A stretch of DNA of 33,954 nt from an uncultured Lachnospiraceae bacterium (GCA_947589055.1 CANPZL010000026.1:1-33954), one strand, 5' to 3'; counted from the first letter of the stretch, positions 22,897 through 31,635 are shown. Numbers and translations are program-made. Notes: a model not told the origin generated them from the letters alone.

Positions 22897-25593
22897 ATGA
22901 ATCTGTCAACACGAATGAAAAAAATTGTTCGATTGCTGTTAGCAGGTATTTTTATCACCATAGTATTATGCTGTGGTTGTTTTCTGCGCCAACTGGGCAG
23001 CACCTTTCGTATTCAGGATATTCGGTGTAAAAATTATTTAGAAACCAGTCACTTTGCAAATGAATTGCAGAATATGATTCTTCTATTGGATTCCGGTGCA
23101 TATCAGGTTGATACCCAGACACGAAATATCAGACCTGCCAATCTTTGGATTACCCGGCTGCGTTGGACAAATAATTCTACTTGGGCAATCCATTCCAACA
23201 ACAATGTTTCATGGAAGAAAATGTTAGATGTACCGGAATATTGGTATTTTTCCGATGAATATGGAATTTCGGCGCTTCATACGGAAGAAAATGAAGCGAT
23301 TGTGTATAACAATAGTTGGTATGAAGCTGCATTGAGTGATAATAGGATTGAAAATGCTTCGGAATATTATGCGGTGTCTCATGATGATTATGTTAATTTA
23401 ATCATTCAGAATGCACAACAGGACTCTGTTACAGGTAAAAATTCCAGTGTATCGGTTGTAGGTAAATTAGAAAGTGAATATATAGAAGATGATCCAACCA
23501 TTGAAACGAATAAAAATATTGATGTTACATTATTTTCAGACGACAGTTATATCGGGTCGACCGAGGATTTTATGTATGTGTATTCCCCACAGGAGGATAT
23601 GTTCTATACCTCGATTTATGGCTGGTATTCTGTTCCGGAGACATTATTTTTTTTGAAGTCGGATTTTGATATGGAGGATTTGGCGTTTCCATTGGAATTG
23701 TTACGTTATCAGTTTACCAGTCAAAGTGAGATACTGCGTATGGCAGTTGGCAATGAATACTTAGATTTGATTCGAGAACAGAAGAATCTGGATTTCAGTA
23801 AACGGAACATGGTATATTATGTTGCCGCTGATAATGAGATCTATACGAATGCAATGAATCTGGACCGGCTGATGAATTGCAATGCATATTTATGTATCCA
23901 GCCTACTGTCAGCGGAGAATATACCATTAAAACCTATAATTTTGAGAATGCGAACCTGACGGATGAATATGCTACAAGGCTGATGCAGCAACTACAGATT
24001 TTAAAACCAGACGAGGCGTTTTATGTAGGATTCTATACTACTTACCCCTATGATGATAGTTTTTCACAAGGGAATTGGTTATTTCGTCATTATTTCCCCT
24101 TTTTGTTCCCAGCCCTTATCTTGGCTGTCGGTATGATGATTCTCTTTGTGATGACGGAAATTCAGATAATTCGGACCAGTGGGAAATGTAAGGAGCAGAA
24201 AGGAATCCATTTGTATTTTTTGGATAAATTACCGGTTGAAGGAATGGTTTTAGCAGTTATATTCAGTGTATATTTTGGCTTGCTCGTCATGATAGGTGCA
24301 CTGCAACGGTCTGGGCATGATTTTTCATGGAGATTGCTTTTGGAATGTGGATCTATTTTTTTCCTGATGTATGAATTGTTACATGCGGGCTTATTGAGCT
24401 TGATCCGAAGGGGAAGGGCAAAGGTCCTTTGGAAATATTCCGCATTCCGAGTCACTTTAAGGATGTGTAAGCGTTTGGTGTTTTTTATCTCCGGGCAGCG
24501 TAATCTTACGATACGGACGGTTGAATTATTTATCTTGTACTGGCTGTTGCAGGGCGGTTCCCTGATCCTGATTCTCTTGGGCATTTCTTCCGGTGAAATG
24601 TATTTTGGATTGGCAGGGGTTTTGCTGCTGGGTATTTTAAATATAGGTGTTTTAATTCTCCTGATCTGTCAGGTTAGAGGGGAACAGTCCATTCGGGAAG
24701 GCCTTCAGGCATTTGTGGAAGGAAATCTGGAGTATCGGATTCCCAAAAGAAAGTATCTTCGTACGGAGCAGGAAATCATCGATAATATGGAGCATTTGAG
24801 CGATGGCCTGCATAAAGCGGTGGAAAAATCCATTTATGACGAACGTATGAAAGCGGAATTGATTACGAATGTTTCCCATGATATTAAGACGCCTTTGACC
24901 TCTATCATTAACTATGTGGATCTAATTAAGCAGGAGAAGATTGGAAATGAAAAAGTGATTCATTATATAGAAGTCTTAGATCGAAAATCTTGGCGGTTGA
25001 AACAGTTGATGGAAGATTTAGTGGAAGTGTCTAAGATTACTTCCGGGAATATCGAGCTGGAACGGATGCCTATAGATTTCGGGGAGCTTTTGCGGCAGTC
25101 GATTGGAGAATTTGAGGATAAATTTGCAGAACAGGAATTAAAGATTGTTGAAACGATTCAAGATAAATCCTGTATGATCTTTGCAGACGGGAGACGGACT
25201 TTCCGTGTCTTGGAAAATCTCTTTCAGAATATTTATAAGTATGCTATGCCAAAGACACGGGTTTATATTGATCTGCAAAATGAAAACGATATGGTATTTC
25301 TTTCTATTAAAAATATATCAAAGGCTCCGCTGAATATTGATGCGAACGAGCTGATGGAGCGGTTTATCCGGGGAGAGCAGTCCAGAACCACAGAAGGAAG
25401 CGGGCTGGGCTTATCGATTGCTCAGGATCTGGTAAAACTTCAGGACGGTGAATTCCAGATTTATCTGGATGGGGATTTATTTAAGGTAATGATCACGTTT
25501 CCGGAGTTTATCAGTAAAGAGGTTATTGATTCAGAGGCAGTTACGTTAGAAGCGGAAAAGAAGGAAGAAGTGCCAAAACTGGAAAAAGAGTAA
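22897..25593 (+). CDS. Large membrane sensor histidine kinase
   Basis: An 898-residue protein. One helix near residues 10-30 anchors a long extracytoplasmic domain (about 31-395). A cluster of about six further helices follows (residues about 395-600), then a HAMP-like linker (FVEGNLEYRIPKRK). The H-box is NVSHDIKTPLTS with phosphorylated His661, the N-box ENLFQNIYKYA near 778, and the G-box GSGLGLSIA near 834. The multi-helix middle is larger than in typical kinases (about 450 residues). The signal is unknown; the extracellular part and helix cluster suggest a cell-envelope cue. Translation is likely coupled with the regulator just upstream. Confidence 0.9.
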   Translation: MNLSTRMKKIVRLLLAGIFITIVLCCGCFLRQLGSTFRIQDIRCKNYLETSHFANELQNMILLLDSGAYQVDTQTRNIRPANLWITRLRWTNNSTWAIHSNNNVSWKKMLDVPEYWYFSDEYGISALHTEENEAIVYNNSWYEAALSDNRIENASEYYAVSHDDYVNLIIQNAQQDSVTGKNSSVSVVGKLESEYIEDDPTIETNKNIDVTLFSDDSYIGSTEDFMYVYSPQEDMFYTSIYGWYSVPETLFFLKSDFDMEDLAFPLELLRYQFTSQSEILRMAVGNEYLDLIREQKNLDFSKRNMVYYVAADNEIYTNAMNLDRLMNCNAYLCIQPTVSGEYTIKTYNFENANLTDEYATRLMQQLQILKPDEAFYVGFYTTYPYDDSFSQGNWLFRHYFPFLFPALILAVGMMILFVMTEIQIIRTSGKCKEQKGIHLYFLDKLPVEGMVLAVIFSVYFGLLVMIGALQRSGHDFSWRLLLECGSIFFLMYELLHAGLLSLIRRGRAKVLWKYSAFRVTLRMCKRLVFFISGQRNLTIRTVELFILYWLLQGGSLILILLGISSGEMYFGLAGVLLLGILNIGVLILLICQVRGEQSIREGLQAFVEGNLEYRIPKRKYLRTEQEIIDNMEHLSDGLHKAVEKSIYDERMKAELITNVSHDIKTPLTSIINYVDLIKQEKIGNEKVIHYIEVLDRKSWRLKQLMEDLVEVSKITSGNIELERMPIDFGELLRQSIGEFEDKFAEQELKIVETIQDKSCMIFADGRRTFRVLENLFQNIYKYAMPKTRVYIDLQNENDMVFLSIKNISKAPLNIDANELMERFIRGEQSRTTEGSGLGLSIAQDLVKLQDGEFQIYLDGDLFKVMITFPEFISKEVIDSEAVTLEAEKKEEVPKLEKE

Positions 25594-25620
25594 GAACATA
25601 AACCGAGAAATAAAATCAAA

Positions 25621-25650
25621 AAATGCCAATTCAGTCATGGATTGGCATTT
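25621..25650 (+). terminator. Terminator after the sensor kinase
   Basis: AAATGCCAAT (25621-25630) pairs with ATTGGCATTT (25641-25650) across a 10-nt loop, followed by a short T-rich run. It may not end all transcription, as the small membrane gene follows on the same strand. Confidence 0.5.
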
Positions 25651-25699
25651 CTTCATGTTATGCTTGCACTGGTTAAGAAAACAACAGGAGGAAGCGGAT

Positions 25700-25996
25700 A
25701 TGAAGAATAAAACATTTAAGAAAGGTTCATTGCCTTATGGTTTGGTAGGAATGGGCGGTTTCTTATTGACCATGCTCGGACTTATTATTATGGGAGTAGA
25801 AGTATCAAAACTGATGCTGGAGCTGTTACTTTCGGCTTGGCTGCTTGGGGAGATGCTGATCGAGGGAGCTGTAAGGTTAATCTGTCGGATTCGGAGAAAA
25901 GAAAAAGACCTCCGGTTCACAAACAAGAAGGAATGTAAACCGGAGGAGATGGATATACAGAGTTTTCAACAGGATTATCAGCGGTATTCCGCATAA
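25700..25996 (+). CDS. Small membrane protein, unknown
   Basis: A 98-residue protein starting MKNKTFKKGSLPYG after AGGAGGAAGCGG; an in-frame start at 25637 overlaps the terminator and is rejected. Two membrane helices are visible (GLVGMGGFLLTMLGLIIMGV, then LELLLSAWLLGEMLIEGAV), with a charged C-terminus. I recognise no family. Its position after the sensor kinase suggests a small accessory partner, but this is speculation. Confidence 0.6.
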   Translation: MKNKTFKKGSLPYGLVGMGGFLLTMLGLIIMGVEVSKLMLELLLSAWLLGEMLIEGAVRLICRIRRKEKDLRFTNKKECKPEEMDIQSFQQDYQRYSA

Positions 25997-26018
25997 GAAT
26001 GGAATATCCGGCCTGTGA

Positions 26019-26432
26019 TCAAGTCTGTTCCGTTTTTAGTTTATTATATATGTATTGGATAACATCCTTTCTGGTAATGATACCAATGAATTTTTTGTTA
26101 TCGTCGACAACCGGTACAAAGTTCTGATTGATAATTTTGGAAATCAGATCCTCAATGTCAGAATCAATGGATACCGGATCATAGCTTACGGAACGGGGGA
26201 TTTTCAGGACGTTTTCATTTAGATCCACCTCCGGCATATTTGTGGTTAGGTGCTTAAAGTATCGGAGAAAATCGCCTTCCGTTATCGTCCCCACATATTC
26301 ACCGTCGTTTGAAATAATGGGAATCGAAGCGTATGTATGGGATTGAATCTGCATTAGCGCCCGGCGAATGGTAATGCTGGATTCAATGTATATTACCTCG
26401 CTTTTTGGTAATAAAAAAAATAGAATATTCAT
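26019..26432 (-). CDS. CBS-domain protein
   Basis: A 137-residue protein with a tandem pair of CBS motifs (SIPIISNDGEYVGTITEGDF, then FVPVVDDNKKFIGIITRKDV). The ATG at 26432 (MNILFFLLPKSEV) follows GGGAGGA with an 11-base gap. The longer frame from 26522 would translate the structured leader and is rejected. CBS pairs sense adenine nucleotides (ATP, AMP, c-di-AMP in some cases). Such short stand-alone proteins are common in Clostridia, but their partners are mostly unknown. The gene has an unusually long structured leader (26433-26639), so expression is probably controlled after initiation. Confidence 0.85.
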   Translation of the reverse strand: MNILFFLLPKSEVIYIESSITIRRALMQIQSHTYASIPIISNDGEYVGTITEGDFLRYFKHLTTNMPEVDLNENVLKIPRSVSYDPVSIDSDIEDLISKIINQNFVPVVDDNKKFIGIITRKDVIQYIYNKLKTEQT

Positions 26433-26466
26433 ATCTGTCTGTATCCTCCCGTGATGAAGTATCCTT

Positions 26467-26508
26467 ATCTGCCTGTAAACAGACAGATGGGCTGCTTTCT
26501 CATAGTGC
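26467..26508. repeat. 42-bp repeat, copy near the CBS gene start
   Basis: ATCTGCCTGTAAACAG (start of the repeat) and its rest match 26586-26627 at 41 of 42 positions; the single change (A for G) replaces a Watson-Crick pair with a G-U pair in the hairpin. Copies are 119 bp apart. Confidence 0.85.
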
Positions 26509-26585
26509 TGATAGTGAAACATGAATGAAACCTCGCCTCAAAGGCTCGGTATTCGTTACACGCATATACTATGAGAACCACCCAC

Positions 26586-26627
26586 ATCTGCCTGTAAACA
26601 GGCAGATGGGCTGCTTTCTCATAGTGC
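26586..26627. repeat. 42-bp repeat, distal copy
   Basis: Second copy of the repeat; its hairpin arms CATCTGCCTG and CAGGCAGATG pair perfectly. The 26568-26577 ACTATGAGAA extends this copy into a longer stem that copy 1 lacks. Confidence 0.85.
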
Positions 26628-26645
26628 ATTCATGTTTATAGATAT

Positions 26646-26674
26646 ATTATATCGGATTTTTGTGGGTTATACAA
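26646..26674 (-). promoter_or_regulatory. Promoter of the CBS gene
   Basis: On the - strand TTGTAT (26674-26669) and TATAAT (26651-26646) are 17 bp apart. The predicted start near 26639 includes all the repeat hairpins in the transcript. Confidence 0.65.
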
Positions 26675-26738
26675 TGTATAAGAACATAATATTTTATGAA
26701 GATTTCTTGATGTTTCTGTCAATTTATAGAAGAAACGG

Positions 26739-26767
26739 TTGTTAATTGTTTCAGGGTTTGCTAAAAT
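26739..26767 (+). promoter_or_regulatory. Promoter of the coiled-coil membrane protein gene
   Basis: TTGTTA (26739-26744), 17 bp, then TAAAAT (26762-26767) with an extended TGC element just before it. The 5' UTR is short, about 17 bases, with GGAGG inside. Confidence 0.65.
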
Positions 26768-26790
26768 AGAAGCCATGTAGGAGGTACGGT

Positions 26791-27939
26791 ATGGAAGCAG
26801 AAAATATCTTTAATCAAAATGTTGACTTCTTGATTCGAGCAAGGGAAGAAGTTGTGCAGTGTAACCAGTTGGAAGCACAGGCAAAGCAGCTTCAGGAAAA
26901 AGAGGATAAAATGCGTAAGGTAATCTCACAGGAGGAGAAATCCATCAATGATGAGATAAATTCTACCATTAAGAAACGGAAATCTGAAATAGAGGCTTCT
27001 TATGATTCTCAATTAGACGGAAGCCGGAAGAAGATAAAGAAGGTGCAGGAAAAAAAGAATAAAAAGAAAACCGAACGAGTAGGGAAACGGGTTGACGAAG
27101 AAACCGCAGAAGTAAGAGAAAATAACCGTCAGCTGCAAACGGAAATGAAGACGCTCTTTAAGGCAAATCATGTTCCGGGCTTTTGCCGTTCCGGACTTTA
27201 TTATAGTTTGTTTAAACCAAAAGGAATCAAGGAGATATTACTGCTTCTTTTATTTATCATAATTGGTTTTGCAGGAATTCCTTATGGAATGTACCTACTG
27301 TTTTCTCGTGTGATCTTAGCCGGGAAGCCGATTGTCGAGGCATCTTATTTTATGGCATTGGTGATAGGAATTACGCTGCTTTTGGTACTGGGCATCTATT
27401 TCCTGATCTTTAACCTGACCAATGTAAAGCATAGAGATGTGATCGCAGAAGGTCGGAAGCTGCGGAATCAGATCTTGGCAAATAAGAAGAATATCAATGC
27501 GATTAAAAATGCCATTAACAAGGATAAGGATGAAAGTCAGTATGAGCTGGGAGATTACGATCAGAAGATCAATCAGTATCAGGCGGAAATGGACAGTTTA
27601 GCAGAGCAAAAGAAAGCCGCTCTGACAGAGTTTGAGCAGAACACAAAAAAGGAAATCACAGATGAGATAAACAGCAGGCGGCTTGGTAAACTGGAAGAAA
27701 TGAAGCAGCAAAGACAGGCAGTTGAAGAAGAAAAAAATACCATTGAGCAGCAGCTAAAGGATGCAACGCTGGCGATTACCGACCGTTATACAAAATATCT
27801 GGGAAAGAATATTTGTAAGGAAGAGACGTTAAGCGATATTATCAATATCATGCAGAGCGAACAGGTGGAAACTATTTCCGAAGGTCTTGCGATCTATAAG
27901 GGAGAGGCACCTCACCGGGTGCAGAATGAAGAAGCCTAA
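26791..27939 (+). CDS. Coiled-coil protein with two membrane helices, unknown
   Basis: A 382-residue protein with GTAGGAGGTACGGT before its ATG. Residues about 20-120 and 225-340 are long, highly charged coiled coils (KRKSEIEASYDSQLDGSRKK; KKAALTEFEQNTKKEITDEI). Two membrane helices lie in between (LLLLLFIIIGFAGIPYGMYL; FMALVIGITLLLVLGIYFLI), so both coils face the same side, presumably the cytoplasm. No catalytic motif is seen and I recognise no family. It could organise or scaffold a membrane complex; this is inference. Confidence 0.65.
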   Translation: MEAENIFNQNVDFLIRAREEVVQCNQLEAQAKQLQEKEDKMRKVISQEEKSINDEINSTIKKRKSEIEASYDSQLDGSRKKIKKVQEKKNKKKTERVGKRVDEETAEVRENNRQLQTEMKTLFKANHVPGFCRSGLYYSLFKPKGIKEILLLLLFIIIGFAGIPYGMYLLFSRVILAGKPIVEASYFMALVIGITLLLVLGIYFLIFNLTNVKHRDVIAEGRKLRNQILANKKNINAIKNAINKDKDESQYELGDYDQKINQYQAEMDSLAEQKKAALTEFEQNTKKEITDEINSRRLGKLEEMKQQRQAVEEEKNTIEQQLKDATLAITDRYTKYLGKNICKEETLSDIINIMQSEQVETISEGLAIYKGEAPHRVQNEEA

Positions 27940-28124
27940 GAAGGCAGGCTGACAGCAAAACCGCACTTTTAATCGAAGTTTCAAAGTGGGTTGAAAAAAT
28001 TCAATTATCATTAAAAATTAAATAATTAACAATTATAATATAGTATTAGTATATGGGCGATGCATATTTTGTATGTAAGAGATATGCGAATATTACACTT
28101 TTTTAAAAGATTGGAGAAATAAAA

Positions 28125-28538
28125 GTGTATAAAACAATCGTGAAATATAAATATATGGATGATAAATCAGCCTTAAAAATTTTAGTGCCGCTATTTACTT
28201 GGTTAATTATGTTTTTTGTGATTTTCTTTGTGTTTACTAGAGGAATATGGTGGATGGGTCCAATTATGGTTTTAGAATTTTTATGTTGTATTCCAATTGC
28301 TATATTTGGATTAAAGGTGAGAAGAAATCTACCATATATAAAGAAAATGATAGACTTTGAATTTAAAGATAATTTGTTATATGCAAATGATATACCAATC
28401 GCTAGTGTAATGTATGAGAAAAAAAATAAAAGAATAAAACTCATATCTGAAGAAGGCTGTGGATTTATTGAAAAACCATATATAGATGGATTTGTTACCT
28501 TTTTGATGAGTAATAGGATTGAAATTATTGAAAGGTAG
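28125..28538 (+). CDS. Small membrane protein, unknown, AT-rich
   Basis: A 137-residue protein with a GTG start after TTGGAGAAATAAAA. Two membrane helices are near the N-terminus (VPLFTWLIMFFVIFFVFTRG; GPIMVLEFLCCIPIAIFGLK), followed by a cytoplasmic domain of about 75 residues. I recognise no family. Codon and base use are more AT-rich than those of the neighbours, as is the 185 bp before it, so a transferred segment is possible. A TATAAT at 28034-28039 may be its promoter, but no -35 fits. Confidence 0.55.
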   Translation: MYKTIVKYKYMDDKSALKILVPLFTWLIMFFVIFFVFTRGIWWMGPIMVLEFLCCIPIAIFGLKVRRNLPYIKKMIDFEFKDNLLYANDIPIASVMYEKKNKRIKLISEEGCGFIEKPYIDGFVTFLMSNRIEIIER

Positions 28539-28569
28539 AAAATATGCCTGTGAAAGTGTATCAGGTATG

Positions 28570-28740
28570 ATGAAATATGCATTCTCTGTGCTTCATGTAA
28601 GACGTATATTCGCAGAGATCAATGCAAGAAATGATAAATCTATTTAATTAGCCGAACGACTTGGCATGAGAAAAGAAGCAGAACATAAAGAATTATATCC
28701 CAGAAAAGAAGATAAAAATAGTTATGATGATTTTTGCGTT
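28570..28740 (+). pseudogene. Remnant of a GNAT acetyltransferase
   Basis: From 28570 the frame reads LHVRRIFAEINARNDKSI, a stop at 28642-28644, then LAERLGMRKEAEHKE. This is the C-terminal part of a GNAT (RimJ-like) acetyltransferase: RRIFAEVNARN-x-x-S followed by LERLGMR. An in-frame TAA has replaced the codon between I and L, and the N-terminal two thirds of the gene is absent. It is a decayed fragment, not an active enzyme. Confidence 0.75.
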
Positions 28741-28814
28741 TCCAGTAAATCCGCAAGAATCATTGAAAATGACTGGGATTGTGCTATGCCGATAAATAAG
28801 TGCGGAGGTGCAAT

Positions 28815-29420
28815 ATGACGCTTGAAAATAAATTGGGGCTTACCAGCTCCGCCGATCTTGCACGGGAAGAAGAACGCATCAGTAAAAAAAAGGCTGTGGA
28901 ACTGTTTGAAAACGGTGTTTTAGATACGCTGACGCCGGGTGCCTTCTCTGCGCTGCAAGCCATTCATAAATATCTTTTTGAGGAGATTTACGAGTTTGCC
29001 GGAATAATCCGTACAGTAAACGTCGTAAAAGGCAATTTTCGGTTTGCACCGGTGATGTATCTGGAGGCGGCGCTTGCAAATATCGAAAAGATGCCGCAGA
29101 CCACCTTTGATGAAATTGTTGAAAAATATGTGGAAATGAATATTGCCCATCCGTTTCGGGAGGGGAACGGACGCAGCACCCGCATTTGGCTGGATTTGAT
29201 GTTGAAAACTGCGCTGCAAAAGGTTGTAGACTGGAGCCGGGTCGACAAGGAGGACTATCTCCTTGCTATGGAACGCAGTCCGATTAAAGATATCGAAATT
29301 AAACATATTCTGAAGGCTGCCTTGACCGATGATGTGGACAGCCGGGAGGTTTATATGAAAGGTATTGACTACAGTTACTATTACGAGGGCTATGAATCGT
29401 TTAAGGCGGAGGAATTGTAA
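28815..29420 (+). CDS. Fic-domain protein, self-inhibited (class III-like)
   Basis: A 201-residue protein with GCGGAGGTG before the ATG at 28815; an in-frame GTG at 28800 is less likely. The catalytic Fic motif is [12 protein letters not shown], with His112. Near the C-terminus SYYYEG (residues 187-192) matches the inhibitory (S/T)xxxE(G/N) motif, as in class III Fic proteins where this helix blocks the ATP site. Fic enzymes transfer AMP from ATP to a hydroxyl on a target protein. No separate antitoxin gene is next to it, which fits internal inhibition. It lies after a GNAT remnant. The target is unknown. Confidence 0.88.
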   Translation: MTLENKLGLTSSADLAREEERISKKKAVELFENGVLDTLTPGAFSALQAIHKYLFEEIYEFAGIIRTVNVVKGNFRFAPVMYLEAALANIEKMPQTTFDEIVEKYVEMNIAHPFREGNGRSTRIWLDLMLKTALQKVVDWSRVDKEDYLLAMERSPIKDIEIKHILKAALTDDVDSREVYMKGIDYSYYYEGYESFKAEEL

Positions 29421-29489
29421 TGGAGGCTGGTCAGTAACTCGAAATTAAAGAAAGGAAACCGTCTTACGGACCTGTTTCATTGAACAAAT

Positions 29490-29530
29490 ACAAAAAGAGC
29501 CTATTTTCATGGAGAATAGGCTCTTTTTGT
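29490..29530. terminator. Bidirectional terminator between Fic and YyaC genes
   Basis: A perfect 16-bp stem (29490-29505 with 29515-29530) closes a 9-nt loop; the outer part is A-rich on one side and T-rich on the other, so it works for both converging genes. Confidence 0.85.
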
Positions 29531-29542
29531 ATGCTTGAGGAT

Positions 29543-30145
29543 TTATTCCCCCGTTTCTTCCTCCATTTCTTCCTCCGGCACCGCTTCCTCCAGTGCGTCT
29601 AGGGGTGGAAAGAAATCCTCTGCGTGATTGATACCTAATGCAATGCAGTCCACCAGCTTCATAACTGTATACAGACGGGTGTTCTGCAAAAGAAAAGCGC
29701 CCGGTTTCCCTGACAGGTTCACAATGCCGGTAATGGATATATCTCCAATGGGAGGCAAGTCCTTTGATATGCCCTGTCCGGGCTTTAGAGGACCCTGACG
29801 TAAGGTGACATAGCCGATATGATCCTTTGTACCAAGCGAAGCATCTATGGCGATGACATAGGGATTTTCATATTCCTGATAGATCTGCTCTAAGGTTTCC
29901 ACTAAATTGATAGCGTGGACGGGCTGTTCCAAATTACCGTAAATAATAAAATTATTTGCGGAAGCTAAGAGCTGATGTCCGACTAATGGTCCCAGCGAAT
30001 CGCCGGTCACCCGGTCGGTGCCAATGCATAATATGATGATCGGCTGCGAACGTTCCCGACTGTTTTCTAATAGATTGTATAGTTCCCGCCCAAGCGCTTC
30101 ATAGGCAAACTGGTCGGAAGAATCAAAGTAAATTGTCTTTTTCAT
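29543..30145 (-). CDS. yyaC: Spore protease YyaC family protein
   Basis: A 200-residue protein with the YyaC pattern CIGTDRVTGDSLGPLVG, then YVIAIDASLG and ISITGIVNLSGKPG. The fold is related to hydrogenase-maturation peptidases and the GPR germination protease. The C-terminus is an acidic tail (EEEMEEETGE). Its exact role is not settled. It is one of several spore genes in the window. A candidate sporulation-type promoter lies at 30178-30207. Confidence 0.85.
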   Translation of the reverse strand: MKKTIYFDSSDQFAYEALGRELYNLLENSRERSQPIIILCIGTDRVTGDSLGPLVGHQLLASANNFIIYGNLEQPVHAINLVETLEQIYQEYENPYVIAIDASLGTKDHIGYVTLRQGPLKPGQGISKDLPPIGDISITGIVNLSGKPGAFLLQNTRLYTVMKLVDCIALGINHAEDFFPPLDALEEAVPEEEMEEETGE

Positions 30146-30177
30146 GATTACACCGTTTTTATTTAACTCGTATATAT

Positions 30178-30207
30178 AGAGTATGAACAGGAATTAAAGA
30201 TTTAGAC
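30178..30207 (-). promoter_or_regulatory. Candidate sporulation-type promoter of yyaC
   Basis: On the - strand GTCTAAAT (30207-30200), 14 bp, then CATACTCT (30185-30178). The -10 fits 6 or 7 of 8 positions of the sigma-E pattern; the -35 fits 5 of 8. The 14-bp spacing equals that upstream of cotJA and the recombinase. Confidence 0.4.
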
Positions 30208-30393
30208 ATTCATGGAATTGTCAGCTTCTGCCGCATTCTGAAAAAGAGGACAGAAATGAAGCACATTATCACGAAAGCCTATACAAATTGCGAATGAATA
30301 TATTGGGAGGTCGACAGGATTTGATAAGGAATCTGATTTCTCAGTGCTATTATGCTCTTAAAGGAACCAGACAGGAAAGGCGGGAGAAGTAAG

Positions 30394-31635
30394 ATGATAG
30401 AAGTAATATACGACAATGCGGACAATACAGGACAAACCGGTGATATTCAGGGGATTCGGCTCCCGAAAAACATACGGCAGATAGGCACGCCGCAGGGCGG
30501 AAGACGCATTTATGTAGAAGATTATGTTATTACATATTTAAATCAGTTAGCAAAGCCGGGGAATACCTATGCCAGAGGAGCGATCCTTCTTGGGGAATAT
30601 AAGCAGACAGACGATCAGGGCGTTCTATTCATCAGCGGTGCTTTAGAGGCACAGAACGTAGAATTTGATCTGGAAGAAATAGAATTTACAAATGAAATAT
30701 GGAGTGAGATTTATAATGATGTGAAACGCTATTTTCCGGATTTGGAAGTGGTTGGCTGGTTTATGTCCCGAATGGGATTTTCCACACAGATCAATGATAA
30801 GATCACAAAGATTCATCTTGAAAATTTTTCCGGCAGGGATAAGGCATTATATATGATTGATTCTCTGGAGGAAGAAGATGCATGGTATTTGTTTGAAAAT
30901 AATGAACTAAAAAAACAAAGCGGTTATTATATCTATTATACACGCAATGATGCCATGCAGGCATATATGATGACCCAGCAAAATCACATGGTAGAATCAG
31001 AAACAGATGTGGCGAAACGGGATCAGGAGCTGTTGAAAAATTATCGGAATCGGTTGGAACAACGGGAAAGAACGGAAAAACCGGAAAGAGAACGAAAGCC
31101 GGTTAGCTTCCTTTATGTAGCAAGCTCGTTATTGACGATCGCATTTCTGGCTTTGGGAATTACTGTATTGAATAGCTATGACCGATTAAAAAATCTGGAA
31201 ACTGCATTTAACCGAATGGAAGTTATGTCGGAAGAGGATACGGAAACGCCTAAGACCAATGTTGTTTCGGTGAATGCAAATGTTGAACCGCTGCCGGATA
31301 GCGAGGTTTCCTCTGAAAATACTTCTTCCACAGAGAATACGGAAGCCATAACCGAAGCGTCAACCGAAACGAAAACGGAGCCGACCTCCACGGAATCAAC
31401 AACGGCACCGGAGCCGACAGAAACGATAACTGAGGGATCTACAGAAGATGTACTTGCTTCTGCAAATACGCTGCCCCAGTATTATACCGTACAGGCAGGG
31501 GATACCTTATCTTCCATTAGTTTTTCAATGTATCATTCCGCTCTTTATGTAAAAAACATTATGGACGCTAATGAAATGGAAAACCCGGATCAAATCTATG
31601 TCGGACAGGAAATTGTGATTCCGGCGCTTCCGTAA
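30394..31635 (+). CDS. Membrane-anchored protein: degenerate JAMM/MPN-like domain, linker and LysM
   Basis: A 413-residue protein starting MIEVIYDN after GGCGGGAGAAGTAAG. The N-terminal part (about 30-200) resembles a JAB/MPN fold: GAILLGEYKQ as the glutamate strand and EVVGWFMSRMGF at about residues 119-129, where active enzymes have GW(Y/F)HSHPGF. Both zinc histidines are replaced (M, R), so protease activity is unlikely. One membrane helix (about 237-259) follows, then a Thr/Glu/Ser-rich linker, and a C-terminal LysM (QYYTVQAGDTLSSISFSMY). The cytoplasmic N-terminus and wall-binding C-terminus suggest a link between cell wall and interior. Widespread in Lachnospiraceae as far as I know; function unknown. 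Confidence 0.75.
   Translation: MIEVIYDNADNTGQTGDIQGIRLPKNIRQIGTPQGGRRIYVEDYVITYLNQLAKPGNTYARGAILLGEYKQTDDQGVLFISGALEAQNVEFDLEEIEFTNEIWSEIYNDVKRYFPDLEVVGWFMSRMGFSTQINDKITKIHLENFSGRDKALYMIDSLEEEDAWYLFENNELKKQSGYYIYYTRNDAMQAYMMTQQNHMVESETDVAKRDQELLKNYRNRLEQRERTEKPERERKPVSFLYVASSLLTIAFLALGITVLNSYDRLKNLETAFNRMEVMSEEDTETPKTNVVSVNANVEPLPDSEVSSENTSSTENTEAITEASTETKTEPTSTESTTAPEPTETITEGSTEDVLASANTLPQYYTVQAGDTLSSISFSMYHSALYVKNIMDANEMENPDQIYVGQEIVIPALP

Larger units (their letters stand above)
26433..26639 (-). promoter_or_regulatory. Structured 5' leader of the CBS gene (candidate cis-regulatory RNA)
   Basis: Transcription from the promoter at 26646-26674 would give a leader of about 207 nt. Its first part is closed by AAACATGAATG (26637-26627) pairing with CATTCATGTTT (26527-26517) on the - strand. 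Inside, ACTATGAGAA (26625-26616) pairs with TTCTCATAGT (26577-26568) around a perfect 10-bp hairpin with TTTA loop. ACTATGAGAA recurs near 26506, and a second hairpin follows at 26488-26467. The arm ATCTGTCTG (26488-26480) is complementary to CAGACAGAT just before the start codon (26441-26433), between ribosome site and ATG. Thus two exclusive pairings are possible, a switch-like layout. No known riboswitch is recognised. Confidence 0.5.

Noticed and set aside
24162..24584. 140-residue frame on the - strand
   Set aside because: It is a shadow of the sensor kinase gene, whose domain motifs fix the true frame.
26467..26627. Two 42-bp repeats looked like a CRISPR array
   Set aside because: There are only two copies, with a 77-bp spacing between them, each forms its own hairpin and no cas genes are near.
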